In this document: positions 1-6,818 of the stretch, one piece after another
Numbering within the stretch: position 1 is the stretch's first letter
How the letters are laid out: each line of letters opens with the position of its first letter
Assembly (NCBI GenBank): GCA_012960755.1
Contig: DUAT01000187.1
Span: forward strand, 1 to 7,972
Length of the DNA: 7,972 nucleotides
Source of the DNA: Gammaproteobacteria bacterium
GTDB taxonomy: Bacteria; Pseudomonadota; Gammaproteobacteria; Pseudomonadales; Azotimanducaceae_A
Reading direction: 5' to 3'
Translations under genes and position numbers: made by a program
Notes under the pieces: model-generated
Seen by the model: the letters and a program-made list of their open reading frames with translations, nothing else
Database searches by the model: none
What the model was told of the DNA's origin: nothing

Positions 1-75
1 GACCGTCCCAATCAGGTTTGGTCGACTGATATTACTTATATACCAATGGCGCGAGGTTTTGTCTATTTGGTCGGT
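1..75 (+). pseudogene. IS3-family transposase remnant (DDE integrase core fragment)
   Basis: Frame 1 from the first base reads PNQVWSTDITYIPMARGFVY and then LV. This is the highly conserved start of the rve/DDE catalytic core of IS3-family OrfB transposases, in which the D of TDITYIP is the first catalytic aspartate. After the LV at about position 72 the expected continuation (a VMDWYSRKVL-like stretch) is missing. The frame runs through unrelated residues to a TAA at 139-141. The second and third acidic residues and the C-terminal part are therefore absent, and the fragment cannot be active. The start lies outside the window, so the 5' part may or may not be intact. No terminal inverted repeat was recognised near the break. 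The family call is strong; the exact breakpoint is uncertain by about 10-20 nt. Confidence 0.85.
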
Positions 76-115
76 TTTCATCAGATAAAGGAGTGTAAAA
101 GAACCATCCATCCAT

Positions 116-144
116 TTGTACAGTACTGGCATTCGTTCTAATGA
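116..144 (+). promoter_or_regulatory. possible sigma70 promoter for the EPS export operon
   Basis: TTGTAC (116-121), a 17-nt spacer and TAATGA (139-144) lie about 60 nt upstream of the first export gene. An extended -10-like TGATACACT (142-150) overlaps it. Matches to consensus are only partial. A promoter is expected here because the upstream DNA is a dead transposase fragment, but it could also lie inside or beyond the IS remnant. Confidence 0.3.
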
Positions 145-203
145 TACACTTCGGCGGGTGACGCTTCGCCATCGGACAACTAACGAAAAACGGAATAAAG
201 CAG

Positions 204-1391
204 ATGAAACTCAATCGGTTTCTTATCACATTGATGGCTCTCCTGGGCTCATTTTCAGTCAATGCGCTAGAGCAGGACGGTCTGTCTGGAAATGGTGCAA
301 CCGGCGTCTTTTTGAATCTGGATACGTCCTACTCAGTTGATGACAATGTCTTTCTTCTTTCAAGTAGTGCACTTGATGATTCGATCTTGCGCGTCTCGCC
401 ATCAGCCAGATTTGTTGGTAAAAGCGGTATGAATACCTATTCGGTTTTGTACAATGGTGAGAAGGCCTTTTATGACAATTTTGATAGTGAAAGTTATTAT
501 GACCAGAGACTGGGTGGGATTGTCAATTTTGATTTTAGCGGAAAGACTAATTTAACACTGGATGCGAGTTTTGCCGATCTTCACGACGATAGAGGTACAG
601 GTGGATCGGAAGGTGATCAGGCCCGTGCCGGTGAACCTGATGAATATGATCTGTTGAAGTACGGCTTTGACTTTAAATTAGGTACTAACACTTCCAGGTT
701 TCAGGGGCAGGTAAGGGCAGACGTTGCTGACAAAGAATATACCAACAATAGAGAAGTTACCTTTGACCGGGATTTCGAAAGAACAACATACGGCGGAGCG
801 GTATTCTATAATTTGAGTACGCAGAGCGCGTTATTGTTTGAAGTGATTGCAGGGGATATTGAGTACGACTCACTTCCGTCAACCGGATTCACCCTGGATT
901 CTGAAGAGACGGCCTATCTTGTAGGGTTCCAGTGGGAGATCGGGGCTAAGACAACCGGTCATGTCAAAGTCGGTCAACAGGATAAGAAGTTCGATGATCC
1001 AGCGCGTGAGGACCAGGACGGCAGCAGTTGGAACGTCGCCGCCAACTGGTCGCCCCGTACCTACACGACCTTTACATTAGGTACTTCCAGGGCTTTTAGG
1101 GAAACCAATGGGTTTGGTGATGATATTTTGTCCACATCTTATGATGTATCCTGGCAATATGTCTGGAATAGCCGTTTTTTAACTAATCTCAAGTATGCTT
1201 ACATTGAAGACGAGGAGCAACCGACGGCACGTGTAGATGAAACTAACCGATTTGACTTCAACGCGGTATACAACTTCCGCCGATGGATGGACATCGAATT
1301 CGATGCAGCTTTTGCAGATCGCAAATCAAATGCAACCTTGATTCCTTATGATAGAACCATCTATACGCTTAGCGTAAATTTAGGAATCTAG
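204..1391 (+). CDS. outer-membrane beta-barrel protein of EPS export (BBP2_2/OMP_b-brl_2 type, VpsM-position)
   Basis: A 395-residue protein with a clear Sec signal peptide: MKLNR, a hydrophobic core, and likely cleavage after VNA at residues 20-22. The mature part has no membrane helix. It is built of alternating-residue strands rich in Y, F, D, N and T, as in outer-membrane barrels. Family-like landmarks occur in order: the DDNVFLL start near residue 47, a YDQRLGG segment near 98, GFQWEIGAKTTGHVKVGQ near 241-258, WNVAANWSPRTYTTFTLGTS near 276-295, YDVSWQYVWN, and a final strand YTLSVNLGI. These fit the putative beta-barrel porin 2 family, which is common in exopolysaccharide clusters (EpsL-like proteins). 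The role is inferred as an outer-membrane partner for polymer secretion. It is the first gene of the operon, 26 nt before the Wza-type gene. The ATG is preceded only by a weak GGA at 192-194. The last residue is Ile rather than the usual aromatic. Confidence 0.85.
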   Translation: MKLNRFLITLMALLGSFSVNALEQDGLSGNGATGVFLNLDTSYSVDDNVFLLSSSALDDSILRVSPSARFVGKSGMNTYSVLYNGEKAFYDNFDSESYYDQRLGGIVNFDFSGKTNLTLDASFADLHDDRGTGGSEGDQARAGEPDEYDLLKYGFDFKLGTNTSRFQGQVRADVADKEYTNNREVTFDRDFERTTYGGAVFYNLSTQSALLFEVIAGDIEYDSLPSTGFTLDSEETAYLVGFQWEIGAKTTGHVKVGQQDKKFDDPAREDQDGSSWNVAANWSPRTYTTFTLGTSRAFRETNGFGDDILSTSYDVSWQYVWNSRFLTNLKYAYIEDEEQPTARVDETNRFDFNAVYNFRRWMDIEFDAAFADRKSNATLIPYDRTIYTLSVNLGI

Positions 1392-1417
1392 CCTGGGGAG
1401 AGTCACTGGGCAATCTA

Positions 1418-1963
1418 ATGAACATTATTGTTAGGGCAACTATTCTTAGGGCAACTATGGTGGCCCTGCTTATTTGTTCTTCTTTGCTTTCTGCAGCGTC
1501 AGACGATGCTTATCGATTAGGGCAAGGAGATCACGTTCAAATTCGCGTCTTCGGCGAAGATGACCTGACAGTTGAAATTCATATCAACGCGACTGGCGTT
1601 GTTTCTTATCCGTTTCTTGGTGAGCTGCTGATCTCAGGGAAAACCTCCGGTGAGTTAGAACAGACCATTGTCGAGGGACTAAAGCCTGATTATCTCGTCA
1701 ACCCCGTGGTTCATGTGTCTATTCTCCAGTACCGGGAATTCTATATATATGGTGAAGTGAACGCACCCGGGGAGTATAGTTTCGAACCGGGGATGACTTT
1801 AAGGAAAGCTATTGTGCTCGCCGGTGGGTTCTCGGAGCGTGCCGCAAAAAAAAACATCGTCATTGTACATGAGGACAATCCCGGGATGACCGAGAAACGC
1901 TCCAACCTGGATACCCCTATTCAACCTGGTGACGTCATTGACGTTAAACAGACATTCTTCTAA
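1418..1963 (+). CDS. Wza-type polysaccharide export protein (Poly_export + SLBB), VpsN-position
   Basis: A 181-residue periplasmic/outer-membrane polysaccharide export (OPX) protein. A basic, hydrophobic leader (R6, R11, then VALLICSSLLSA) is followed by the Poly_export domain: YRLGQGDHVQIRVFGEDDL near residues 32-50, then ISYPFLGE-like VVSYPFLGELLISGKTSGEL, and NPVVHVSILQYREFYIYGEV. One SLBB domain follows: GEYSFEPGMTLRKAIVLAGG near residues 118-137, ending at IQPGDVIDVKQ. The protein is short compared with E. coli Wza (about 380 residues) and resembles the small OPX proteins that pair with a separate outer-membrane barrel, which is what lies upstream. No good lipobox is present: Cys20 is preceded by Ile, so a lipid anchor is doubtful. 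The start at 1418 keeps the positively charged n-region. An in-frame ATG at 1457, with AGGG 6 nt upstream, is an alternative that would lack it. Confidence 0.9.
   Translation: MNIIVRATILRATMVALLICSSLLSAASDDAYRLGQGDHVQIRVFGEDDLTVEIHINATGVVSYPFLGELLISGKTSGELEQTIVEGLKPDYLVNPVVHVSILQYREFYIYGEVNAPGEYSFEPGMTLRKAIVLAGGFSERAAKKNIVIVHEDNPGMTEKRSNLDTPIQPGDVIDVKQTFF
1427..1456 (+). repeat. 15-bp tandem duplication inside the export-protein leader
   Basis: ATTGTTAGGGCAACT (1427-1441) is followed directly by ATTCTTAGGGCAACT (1442-1456), with 14 of 15 bases identical. In frame this doubles five codons (IVRAT then ILRAT) in the n-region of the signal peptide and adds a second arginine. The duplicated AGGG also places a possible ribosome binding site before the in-frame ATG at 1457. 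Confidence 0.8.
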
Positions 1964-1966
1964 AGG
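1962..1966 (+). promoter_or_regulatory. ribosome binding site deciding the TTG start of the co-polymerase gene
   Basis: AAAGG overlaps the TAA stop of the export gene and sits 6 nt before TTG at 1973. The next in-frame ATG (1982) would be 15 nt away, which is too far. This favours initiation at TTG and suggests translational coupling. Confidence 0.6.
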
Positions 1967-1972
1967 CCACTT

Positions 1973-4204
1973 TTGAGCACGATGAACGCCGCCAATGACC
2001 CTCCCGACCTCCTAATGGAACAGGAGGAAGAAGAGTTTGATTTGCGGCACTACTATGCTGTGATCGATAGAGAGAAGTGGGGTATTCTCGGGTTAGCGCT
2101 GGTCAGTACGCTCCTGTCTATTCTTGTGGCCATGAACCTGACGCCTATCTATCGTGCCTCTTCGATACTGCTCATAGAGAACCAGTCTGGCAAAATGGCT
2201 TCTATGGATGAACTCTATGGTCGGGATGCCAGAGGGTGGACCTATAATCAAACACAGGTAAACATTTTGCTGTCTCGGCAATTGGCCAGGTCCGTTGTTG
2301 AACATGGAGCAATCGATTTTTCCTCTGAAGTGACTTTTAACCCAAACCTGATACAACCAGAGCAGCCCATTTGGGAATCGATGCTACCCTTCCTGGCTAA
2401 AGACAGGTCACCAATGACAGCCGATGCTGTAGAACGGCATATGATTCGAACGCTGCGGGGAGGTTTGAGTGTCGAGTCCGTGCCCCGCACCGACATGATT
2501 CAAATAGCGTATGAATCTCCAAATGCCGAGCTGGCCACCCGGGTTTCAAACCTGGTTGCTGAGGTCTATATTGAAAGCCAGCTAGAGGCCCGAATCCAGT
2601 TAACGCAAAAAGCCGCTGACTGGTTGACTGCAAGAATGGATACCCTACGGCAGAAATTATCTGAATCTGAAGCAGCCCTTCAGGCTTTTCAGGAGAAGGA
2701 GCGACTGGTGGAGTTCGGCACCAGCGGAGTTAGAAGCCTGAGTGTGAGTGAGTTGAACCAGGTCAGCAATGACATCATTGTTGCAAGGAAGGCACGCATA
2801 GAGACAGAGAGAACCTACCAGCAGGTAGTTGAGCTGCAATCTGTTTCACGAGAAGTGTTGATGACCCATCCCGGCATCCTGGTTGACCCGGGAGTTGTTG
2901 CTTCGAAGCAGACTCAGGATATCGTCGAGCGAAAAGTCCTGGAACTTGCGGAAAGGTATGGTCCAAAGCATCCAAAAATGATGGCAGCATTGGCAGAACA
3001 AAAAGCAGCCGGGCAACAATTAAACCGGCAAATCGACAATGCGGTCAAGAGGCTCAAGGAAGTCTTTGATGCAGCAGTAGCGACAGAGGCAAACCTGAAA
3101 CGTAATGAACTGAGCGCCCGGGGTGATATCCAGGGCTTGAGACGAAAGGAATTTCAGTTGGCGGCATTGCAACGAAACGCCGAGACAGACATGCAGTTGT
3201 ACAACACTTTTTTTACGCGATTCAAAGAAACTAACGCAACTGAAGGCTTGCAGGCAGCCAATGCCAGAATTGCCGACCCTGCTGTGGTGCCGCGGTTTCC
3301 GGTAAAACCCAATAAGCGACAGCTGGTGATTATCGTGTTTGTCCTAAGCCTTATGGCTGGTGTAGGTCTTGCGATCTTAAAGGACTTTCTGGACAACACG
3401 ATAAAAAGTGGTAGCGAGGTTGAAGAGAAGCTGGGTATGGCATTTTTGGGCTATGTACCTTTGGTTAAAAACAAGCGGAATGACAAATATCGTCATTCGC
3501 AGCTCTATTTGAACCCGGACCAACACAGCTTCGCTGAGGCCATTCGGACGGTACGCACCAGCATGATGTTGTCATCACTTGACAGTCCTCATAAAATTAT
3601 TGTTGTGACGTCCAGTATCCCCAAGGAAGGTAAGACAACTCTGACATTCAATCTGGCCATTGCCTTTGGTCAAATGGAAAAGGTCTTACTCATTGATGCC
3701 GATATGAGAATGCCAAGTGTTGCGCTTGACTCTGGCTTGACCAATCAACACACAGGGCTCTCGAATTATGTGGCCGGCTCTTCACCGCTTGAGGAATGTG
3801 TTTACCCGATAGAAGCTTTTGGATTGGATGTGATGCCTGCGGGATTGATTACTCCTAACCCACTGGAACTTTTATCGTCGCTACGATTCAAAGACACTCT
3901 AACGGAACTGCGGAGCCGATATGATCGAATCATTATCGATTCGGCGCCCTGCCAGGCGGTCAGTGACTCGCTGGTGTTATCCAGGAGCGCTGACGCACTG
4001 ATCTACGTTGTGCAGGCGGACTCGACCAGCAGGCACGTTATTACCACAGCGCTGAAGCGACTGCGTCGGGTAGGTGCTCCGATTGTTGGCATCGTATTGA
4101 ATCGGTTTGACACAGACAATGCCGCCAGATATGAGCGCTATAGTGGCAACGTTTCGGGTTACTACAATTATTACGGTGGTGATGAAAGGGTTGCAAAGAG
4201 CTGA
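1973..4204 (+). CDS. Wzc/VpsO-type polysaccharide co-polymerase with C-terminal BY-kinase domain
   Basis: A 743-residue inner-membrane protein that controls chain length and export of exopolysaccharide and can phosphorylate itself on tyrosine. The Wzz-type N-terminus (FDLRHYYAVIDREKWG, residues 23-37) leads into TM1 (about 37-56). A periplasmic domain with coiled-coil stretches (about 195-435) follows. Next come a GNVR-like region, the proline-rich PRFPVKPNKR just before TM2 (about 451-469), and the cytoplasmic kinase. The kinase shows EAIRTVRTS, Walker A SSIPKEGKTT (Lys554), Walker A' LLIDADMRMPS (Asp575, Asp577) and Walker B IIIDSAP (Asp656). The tail RYERYSGNVSGYYNYYGG carries six tyrosines, the expected autophosphorylation cluster. 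All key kinase residues are present, so it is probably active. A matching tyrosine phosphatase is not in the window. The start is TTG, chosen by ribosome binding site spacing. The gene begins 9 nt after the export gene and overlaps the next gene by 23 nt. Confidence 0.93.
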   Translation: MSTMNAANDPPDLLMEQEEEEFDLRHYYAVIDREKWGILGLALVSTLLSILVAMNLTPIYRASSILLIENQSGKMASMDELYGRDARGWTYNQTQVNILLSRQLARSVVEHGAIDFSSEVTFNPNLIQPEQPIWESMLPFLAKDRSPMTADAVERHMIRTLRGGLSVESVPRTDMIQIAYESPNAELATRVSNLVAEVYIESQLEARIQLTQKAADWLTARMDTLRQKLSESEAALQAFQEKERLVEFGTSGVRSLSVSELNQVSNDIIVARKARIETERTYQQVVELQSVSREVLMTHPGILVDPGVVASKQTQDIVERKVLELAERYGPKHPKMMAALAEQKAAGQQLNRQIDNAVKRLKEVFDAAVATEANLKRNELSARGDIQGLRRKEFQLAALQRNAETDMQLYNTFFTRFKETNATEGLQAANARIADPAVVPRFPVKPNKRQLVIIVFVLSLMAGVGLAILKDFLDNTIKSGSEVEEKLGMAFLGYVPLVKNKRNDKYRHSQLYLNPDQHSFAEAIRTVRTSMMLSSLDSPHKIIVVTSSIPKEGKTTLTFNLAIAFGQMEKVLLIDADMRMPSVALDSGLTNQHTGLSNYVAGSSPLEECVYPIEAFGLDVMPAGLITPNPLELLSSLRFKDTLTELRSRYDRIIIDSAPCQAVSDSLVLSRSADALIYVVQADSTSRHVITTALKRLRRVGAPIVGIVLNRFDTDNAARYERYSGNVSGYYNYYGGDERVAKS

Positions 4205-4910
4205 CACCTGGAAATACCCTATCCCCGGCGCGAATTTCGTCCGTGGGGCCGCTTACATATTCGTAATTGCTAGTCTGCTTTTTTGTATCTTCATTGCTGC
4301 AAAAGCTGGACTTGGGGATCTTGCTGCGCGTCGCGTCGAACCTGCATTTACTGTCTGGCGTGAGAAGAAAATCATCGGGTCGCAAGAATGGAGTCGAGTG
4401 TATGGACTACTCCTTGAGGCGGTTGCATTGCGGCCAGGTAACCCGGATTATCATCTGCAACTCGGTCAATTGTATTCCTATCGAAGAATGACAAATGAGA
4501 GAAGCCAATCTGAATATCAAGCTGATCTGCGGCAAGCACTGGTGCATTTCCAGTCATCAGTCGAAAAACGCAATATGTGGGGGTTTGGTTGGGCTTACAT
4601 CGCCAGCACAAAATCGTTGCTAGGCGAACTTGACGGTGAATTTTCGTACGCCCTTGAAAGAGCTGTGACTCTGGGACCATGGGAACCCCCCGTTCAAAGA
4701 ATGGTTTCAAATGCAGCATTTCGACATTGGTTTGATTTGTCGGTCGCAGATAAAGCCCTCGTTCGCGAAAACTCAATTCGAGGGCTACAGAGCGTCAGCA
4801 ACGCTCAATCCCGACGAATGACGGAGCTTATTCGATCTCAAAACAAGCATTTTGTCGTCTGCCCCTACCTCAAGAGAGATAAACTGTTTATTCGGGTCTG
4901 TACCAATTGA
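4182..4910 (+). CDS. VpsP-like membrane-anchored TPR-type protein of EPS biosynthesis
   Basis: A 242-residue protein starting at the ATG inside the 3' end of the kinase gene. The GGTGGT just before it may act as a weak ribosome binding site. The frame is open further upstream, to an ATG at 4107, but that would mean a 98-nt overlap with no supporting signal. The protein has a short cytoplasmic N-terminus, one membrane helix at about residues 22-42 (AAYIFVIASLLFCIFIAAKAG), and then a soluble, mostly helical, presumably periplasmic part. Residues 70-100 (EWSRVYGLLLEAVALRPGNP then YHLQLGQLYSYR) look like a TPR helix pair, as in other polymer-assembly accessory proteins. No catalytic motif is visible. 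Position directly after an OPX gene and a co-polymerase gene, size and topology match VpsP of the Vibrio vps-II operon. That link rests mainly on gene order. The precise biochemical role is unknown even for the named family. Confidence 0.75.
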   Translation: MKGLQRADTWKYPIPGANFVRGAAYIFVIASLLFCIFIAAKAGLGDLAARRVEPAFTVWREKKIIGSQEWSRVYGLLLEAVALRPGNPDYHLQLGQLYSYRRMTNERSQSEYQADLRQALVHFQSSVEKRNMWGFGWAYIASTKSLLGELDGEFSYALERAVTLGPWEPPVQRMVSNAAFRHWFDLSVADKALVRENSIRGLQSVSNAQSRRMTELIRSQNKHFVVCPYLKRDKLFIRVCTN

Positions 4911-4975
4911 TACAAAATTCTCACACAATCAACGACTTAACAGATAGACGGTCAAATACAGCAGCCGGTAAGCCG

Positions 4976-5004
4976 TTGATCATTTGTAGACTAAGGCCTA
5001 ATAT
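4976..5004 (+). promoter_or_regulatory. candidate sigma70 promoter of the alanine-rich repeat gene
   Basis: TTGATC (4976-4981), a 17-nt spacer and TAATAT (4999-5004) lie 42 nt before the ATG at 5047. The 136-nt gap after the export operon, the longest within this block of plus-strand genes, makes an independent promoter plausible. Each hexamer matches consensus at four of six positions. Confidence 0.4.
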
Positions 5005-5046
5005 AAGCAAACATGCGTATTCACAGGTCAATGGACTGGAATTGTT

Positions 5047-5613
5047 ATGAAGAAGTTGCCATTACTCATTTTGCTTTTCTCTCTGGCGGGCTATGTGCAT
5101 GCTGATGTAGCAAGCGATTTAGTAAATCCGGATCTGACAATGGAACAGGTCATTCAAAATGGGCTTGATGCGGGGCTGACGATCGAAGAAATTGTGCGAA
5201 TCGCCATCCAGGTAGATGCAAGCCAAACGGCTGCAATAATTATGGCGGCTGTTATCACTAATCCTGCAGCTGCACCGGAGATTACAACAGTCGCAATCAA
5301 TGCCGGGGCGGATGCTACTACTGTCGTTCAGGCAGCGGTTTTCGTTGTACCAGCAGCCGCACCGGAGATAGCGACTGCAGCTGTCAACGCTGGTGCAGAT
5401 TCATCGATTGTATTGAATGCAGCCGTCGCTGCTGCGCCGGCACAAACCACAGAAATCACAAACGCAGTGACTACTATAGATCCGATGGCAACCTTAGATA
5501 CTGGTACGCAGTTAGCAACAAATGAATCTGGTGGCGGAACGATACCAGCCAGCCTTTATGATACTGATATCGATCTTGTTGAAGATTTCGAAACAATAGG
5601 TAGCGAGTCTTAA
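5047..5613 (+). CDS. secreted alanine-rich protein with 29-residue tandem helical repeats, function unknown
   Basis: A 188-residue protein. Residues 1-19 form a classic signal peptide (MKKLPLLILLFSLAGYVHA) with cleavage expected before Asp20. The mature part is built of short helices of 14-15 residues. They start with TMEQVIQNGLDAG (31-43) and TIEEIVRIAIQ (45-55) and continue in three 29-residue repeats at 59-87, 88-116 and 117-145. Each repeat has an AAV core (67-69, 96-98, 125-127), and the first two share PAAAPEI and an NAGAD-type turn. Thr, Ala, Val and Ile dominate and Cys is absent. The C-terminal 40 residues are low-complexity and acidic (DTDIDLVEDFETIGSES), with no sorting tag or membrane helix. 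The gene follows the export operon on the same strand, so a role at the cell surface or in the matrix is possible, but this is inference from position. A weak ribosome binding site (GGA, 5038-5040) precedes the ATG. I do not recognise a named family. Confidence 0.8.
   Translation: MKKLPLLILLFSLAGYVHADVASDLVNPDLTMEQVIQNGLDAGLTIEEIVRIAIQVDASQTAAIIMAAVITNPAAAPEITTVAINAGADATTVVQAAVFVVPAAAPEIATAAVNAGADSSIVLNAAVAAAPAQTTEITNAVTTIDPMATLDTGTQLATNESGGGTIPASLYDTDIDLVEDFETIGSES
5221..5481 (+). repeat. three tandem 87-bp coding repeats
   Basis: Three consecutive 87-nt units encode residues 59-145 of the alanine-rich protein. The first two still share exact DNA, for example GCACCGGAGAT at 5272 and again at 5359, exactly 87 nt apart. 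The third is more diverged (GCGCCGGCACAAACC at the matching place). This suggests growth by in-frame duplication, with the first pair the most recent or the most constrained. Confidence 0.75.
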
Positions 5614-6656
5614 GGGTTGTTACCGCCCTTTTTGTGCCCGTTCGAAGTCTTCATATCCTGAATGAATACGTTCAATATGCTGATCCAGCGATAAATATGG
5701 AGTGCGGGTAACCACAGCAATGAGCTTTTGCCGTATTCCTCCAATATGTATCCATTGGATGGAAGTACCTTCTCCCTCAATAGCAACAGACGATCAGGCC
5801 AGTTTAATATTGTGAAGTCAAACAAGAATTGGTCGATCAAACCTCCGCTTAGTAGTATTGAAGAATATTCCTCACGTGCATGACCGCTCAGATTATCCAG
5901 GATATTTTCGGGTACATCGATGGGAAAAAATGAAGACACCGCACCGACCGTATCGAACACAAGGTGACAAACCCCCTTTTTAAGACAGAGGTTGCTGAAT
6001 TGCTTCCAGTCTTTTGTTGTCATAGTCTCGGACAGCAAAAAAATGTCCTGTAACCAGATAATTCTGTCGCCCCGAATCCCGAATTTTTTGAAGTGATAAG
6101 TTGAATGTAAGTGGACTACCCGGTGCAGACATGCGTGCAAAAGTTGATACTGAGGATTAAGCGTTCTGACATGTTCCGAGAGCCTGGCAAGCTTGGTGCT
6201 ATGTTCAATAAGTTCTTGCCAGGAAAAGATCTGTGCGAGTAGTTGGCGATTGTTGATGCGCCAGTGAATATCGAGCGTATGTGTAAATCCTAATTTGTCT
6301 TCTTTGAAATATGTTCGTTGGTAACTGTGCAATCTTGCATTGGACTCCAGGTATATCTGGTAACCTTCGGCAAGTAACATGTCATTAATCTTGTTTTTAT
6401 CCTTGTCGTTGATAATAAGATCCGTGTCTCCACGTGAGCGTAGGTGTGGTTCCGGGTAAATGCTGTAGGCGAACGCAGTTCCCTTTAGTAGAATAAACTG
6501 GATCGCGTGTTGCCGAAAAATCACGAACAGACGATTGAGTTCGTTCTGGTGTAACTTCTCATAAATTTTGTGGGAGGCAAGAATCTGGTGCAGCCGATGA
6601 GAAAGTTCGTCTGGAATTGATTTCGGGTCAAGTTTTTCGGCTATCTGGGCTGCCAC
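5610..6656 (-). CDS. nucleotidyltransferase-family protein (NTP_transf_5 type), probably 5'-interrupted
   Basis: From the first usable start after the upstream stop (GTG at 6654-6656) this encodes 348 residues. The hallmark nucleotidyltransferase stretch is at residues 57-80: LLKGTAFAYSIYPEPHLRSR and then GDTDLII. It has the LKG motif and the R-x-x-D-x-D metal-binding signature (Asp77, Asp79). HTLDIHW (126-132) and a helical C-terminal half are also typical of this family, which often occurs in exopolysaccharide and exosortase-linked clusters and whose substrate is not known. The GTG has no ribosome binding site, and family-like sequence continues upstream of it in the same frame, so GTG is unlikely to be the original start (see the 6657-6800 entry). 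The remaining protein keeps the catalytic residues and might still fold. Its stop shares TTAA with the stop of the convergent repeat gene. Confidence 0.75.
   Translation of the reverse strand: MAAQIAEKLDPKSIPDELSHRLHQILASHKIYEKLHQNELNRLFVIFRQHAIQFILLKGTAFAYSIYPEPHLRSRGDTDLIINDKDKNKINDMLLAEGYQIYLESNARLHSYQRTYFKEDKLGFTHTLDIHWRINNRQLLAQIFSWQELIEHSTKLARLSEHVRTLNPQYQLLHACLHRVVHLHSTYHFKKFGIRGDRIIWLQDIFLLSETMTTKDWKQFSNLCLKKGVCHLVFDTVGAVSSFFPIDVPENILDNLSGHAREEYSSILLSGGLIDQFLFDFTILNWPDRLLLLREKVLPSNGYILEEYGKSSLLWLPALHIYRWISILNVFIQDMKTSNGHKKGGNNP
5612..5633 (+). terminator. weak intrinsic terminator of the repeat gene, inside the convergent gene
   Basis: AAGGG (5612-5616), a nine-base loop (ttgttaccg) and CCCTT (5626-5630), running into TTTTT (5629-5633). 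The stem is only 5 bp. It starts within the stop codon and lies in the last codons of the minus-strand gene. Confidence 0.4.
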
Positions 6657-6800
6657 GCCATGTAACTGACATTCGAGTAAGAAGTCTTCGACGTCCCAGC
6701 TTCCGTTCCAACTTGTATCAATGTCGTTGAGAATATCGCGAATATATGGCTAAAAGTAATCCGGATTAGCTGTGGAGGCTGCACTGTTGGTTCGGAACAT
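6657..6800 (-). pseudogene. original 5' end of the nucleotidyltransferase gene, split by an amber codon
   Basis: Reading upstream from the GTG in the same frame there are 31 sense codons, including SWNGSWDVEDFLLECQLHGV. This resembles the usual N-terminal W...HGVA region of the family. A single TAG then occurs at 6750-6752. Beyond it the frame stays open for 16 more codons (MFRTNSAASTANPDYF) to an ATG at 6798-6800, only 18 nt after the stop of the upstream zinc-ribbon gene, as expected for an operon. One base change at the TAG would restore a 396-codon gene. Either the gene is an early pseudogene, or it uses a non-ATG start below the TAG, or the strain reads through TAG. A sequencing error is also possible. 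Confidence 0.7.
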
Positions 6801-6818
6801 TTTTTTCTGATTGATCTG

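Noticed and set aside
2093..3399. Several minus-strand open frames within the co-polymerase gene.
   Set aside because: They are shadows of a clearly identified gene, lack ribosome binding sites and carry no recognisable motif.
4107..4181. A longer N-terminus for the VpsP-like protein starting at ATG 4107.
   Set aside because: It would lie entirely in the kinase tail, gives an implausible N-terminus before the membrane helix, and lacks a better ribosome binding site. ATG 4182 gives the normal small overlap.
4041..4776. Minus-strand open frames of 114 and 134 codons opposite the VpsP-like gene.
   Set aside because: The plus strand has a coherent protein with a membrane helix and a TPR-like pair plus operon context; the antisense products have neither motifs nor start signals.
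4928..4980. Inverted repeat ATCAACG (4928-4934) and CGTTGAT (4974-4980) after the VpsP-like gene.
   Set aside because: Seven-base arms with a 39-base loop and no T-run; too weak to call a terminator or operator.
5221..5481. The 87-bp repeats as a CRISPR array or intergenic repeat element.
   Set aside because: The repeats are contiguous without spacers, keep frame, and diverge mainly as protein repeats do.
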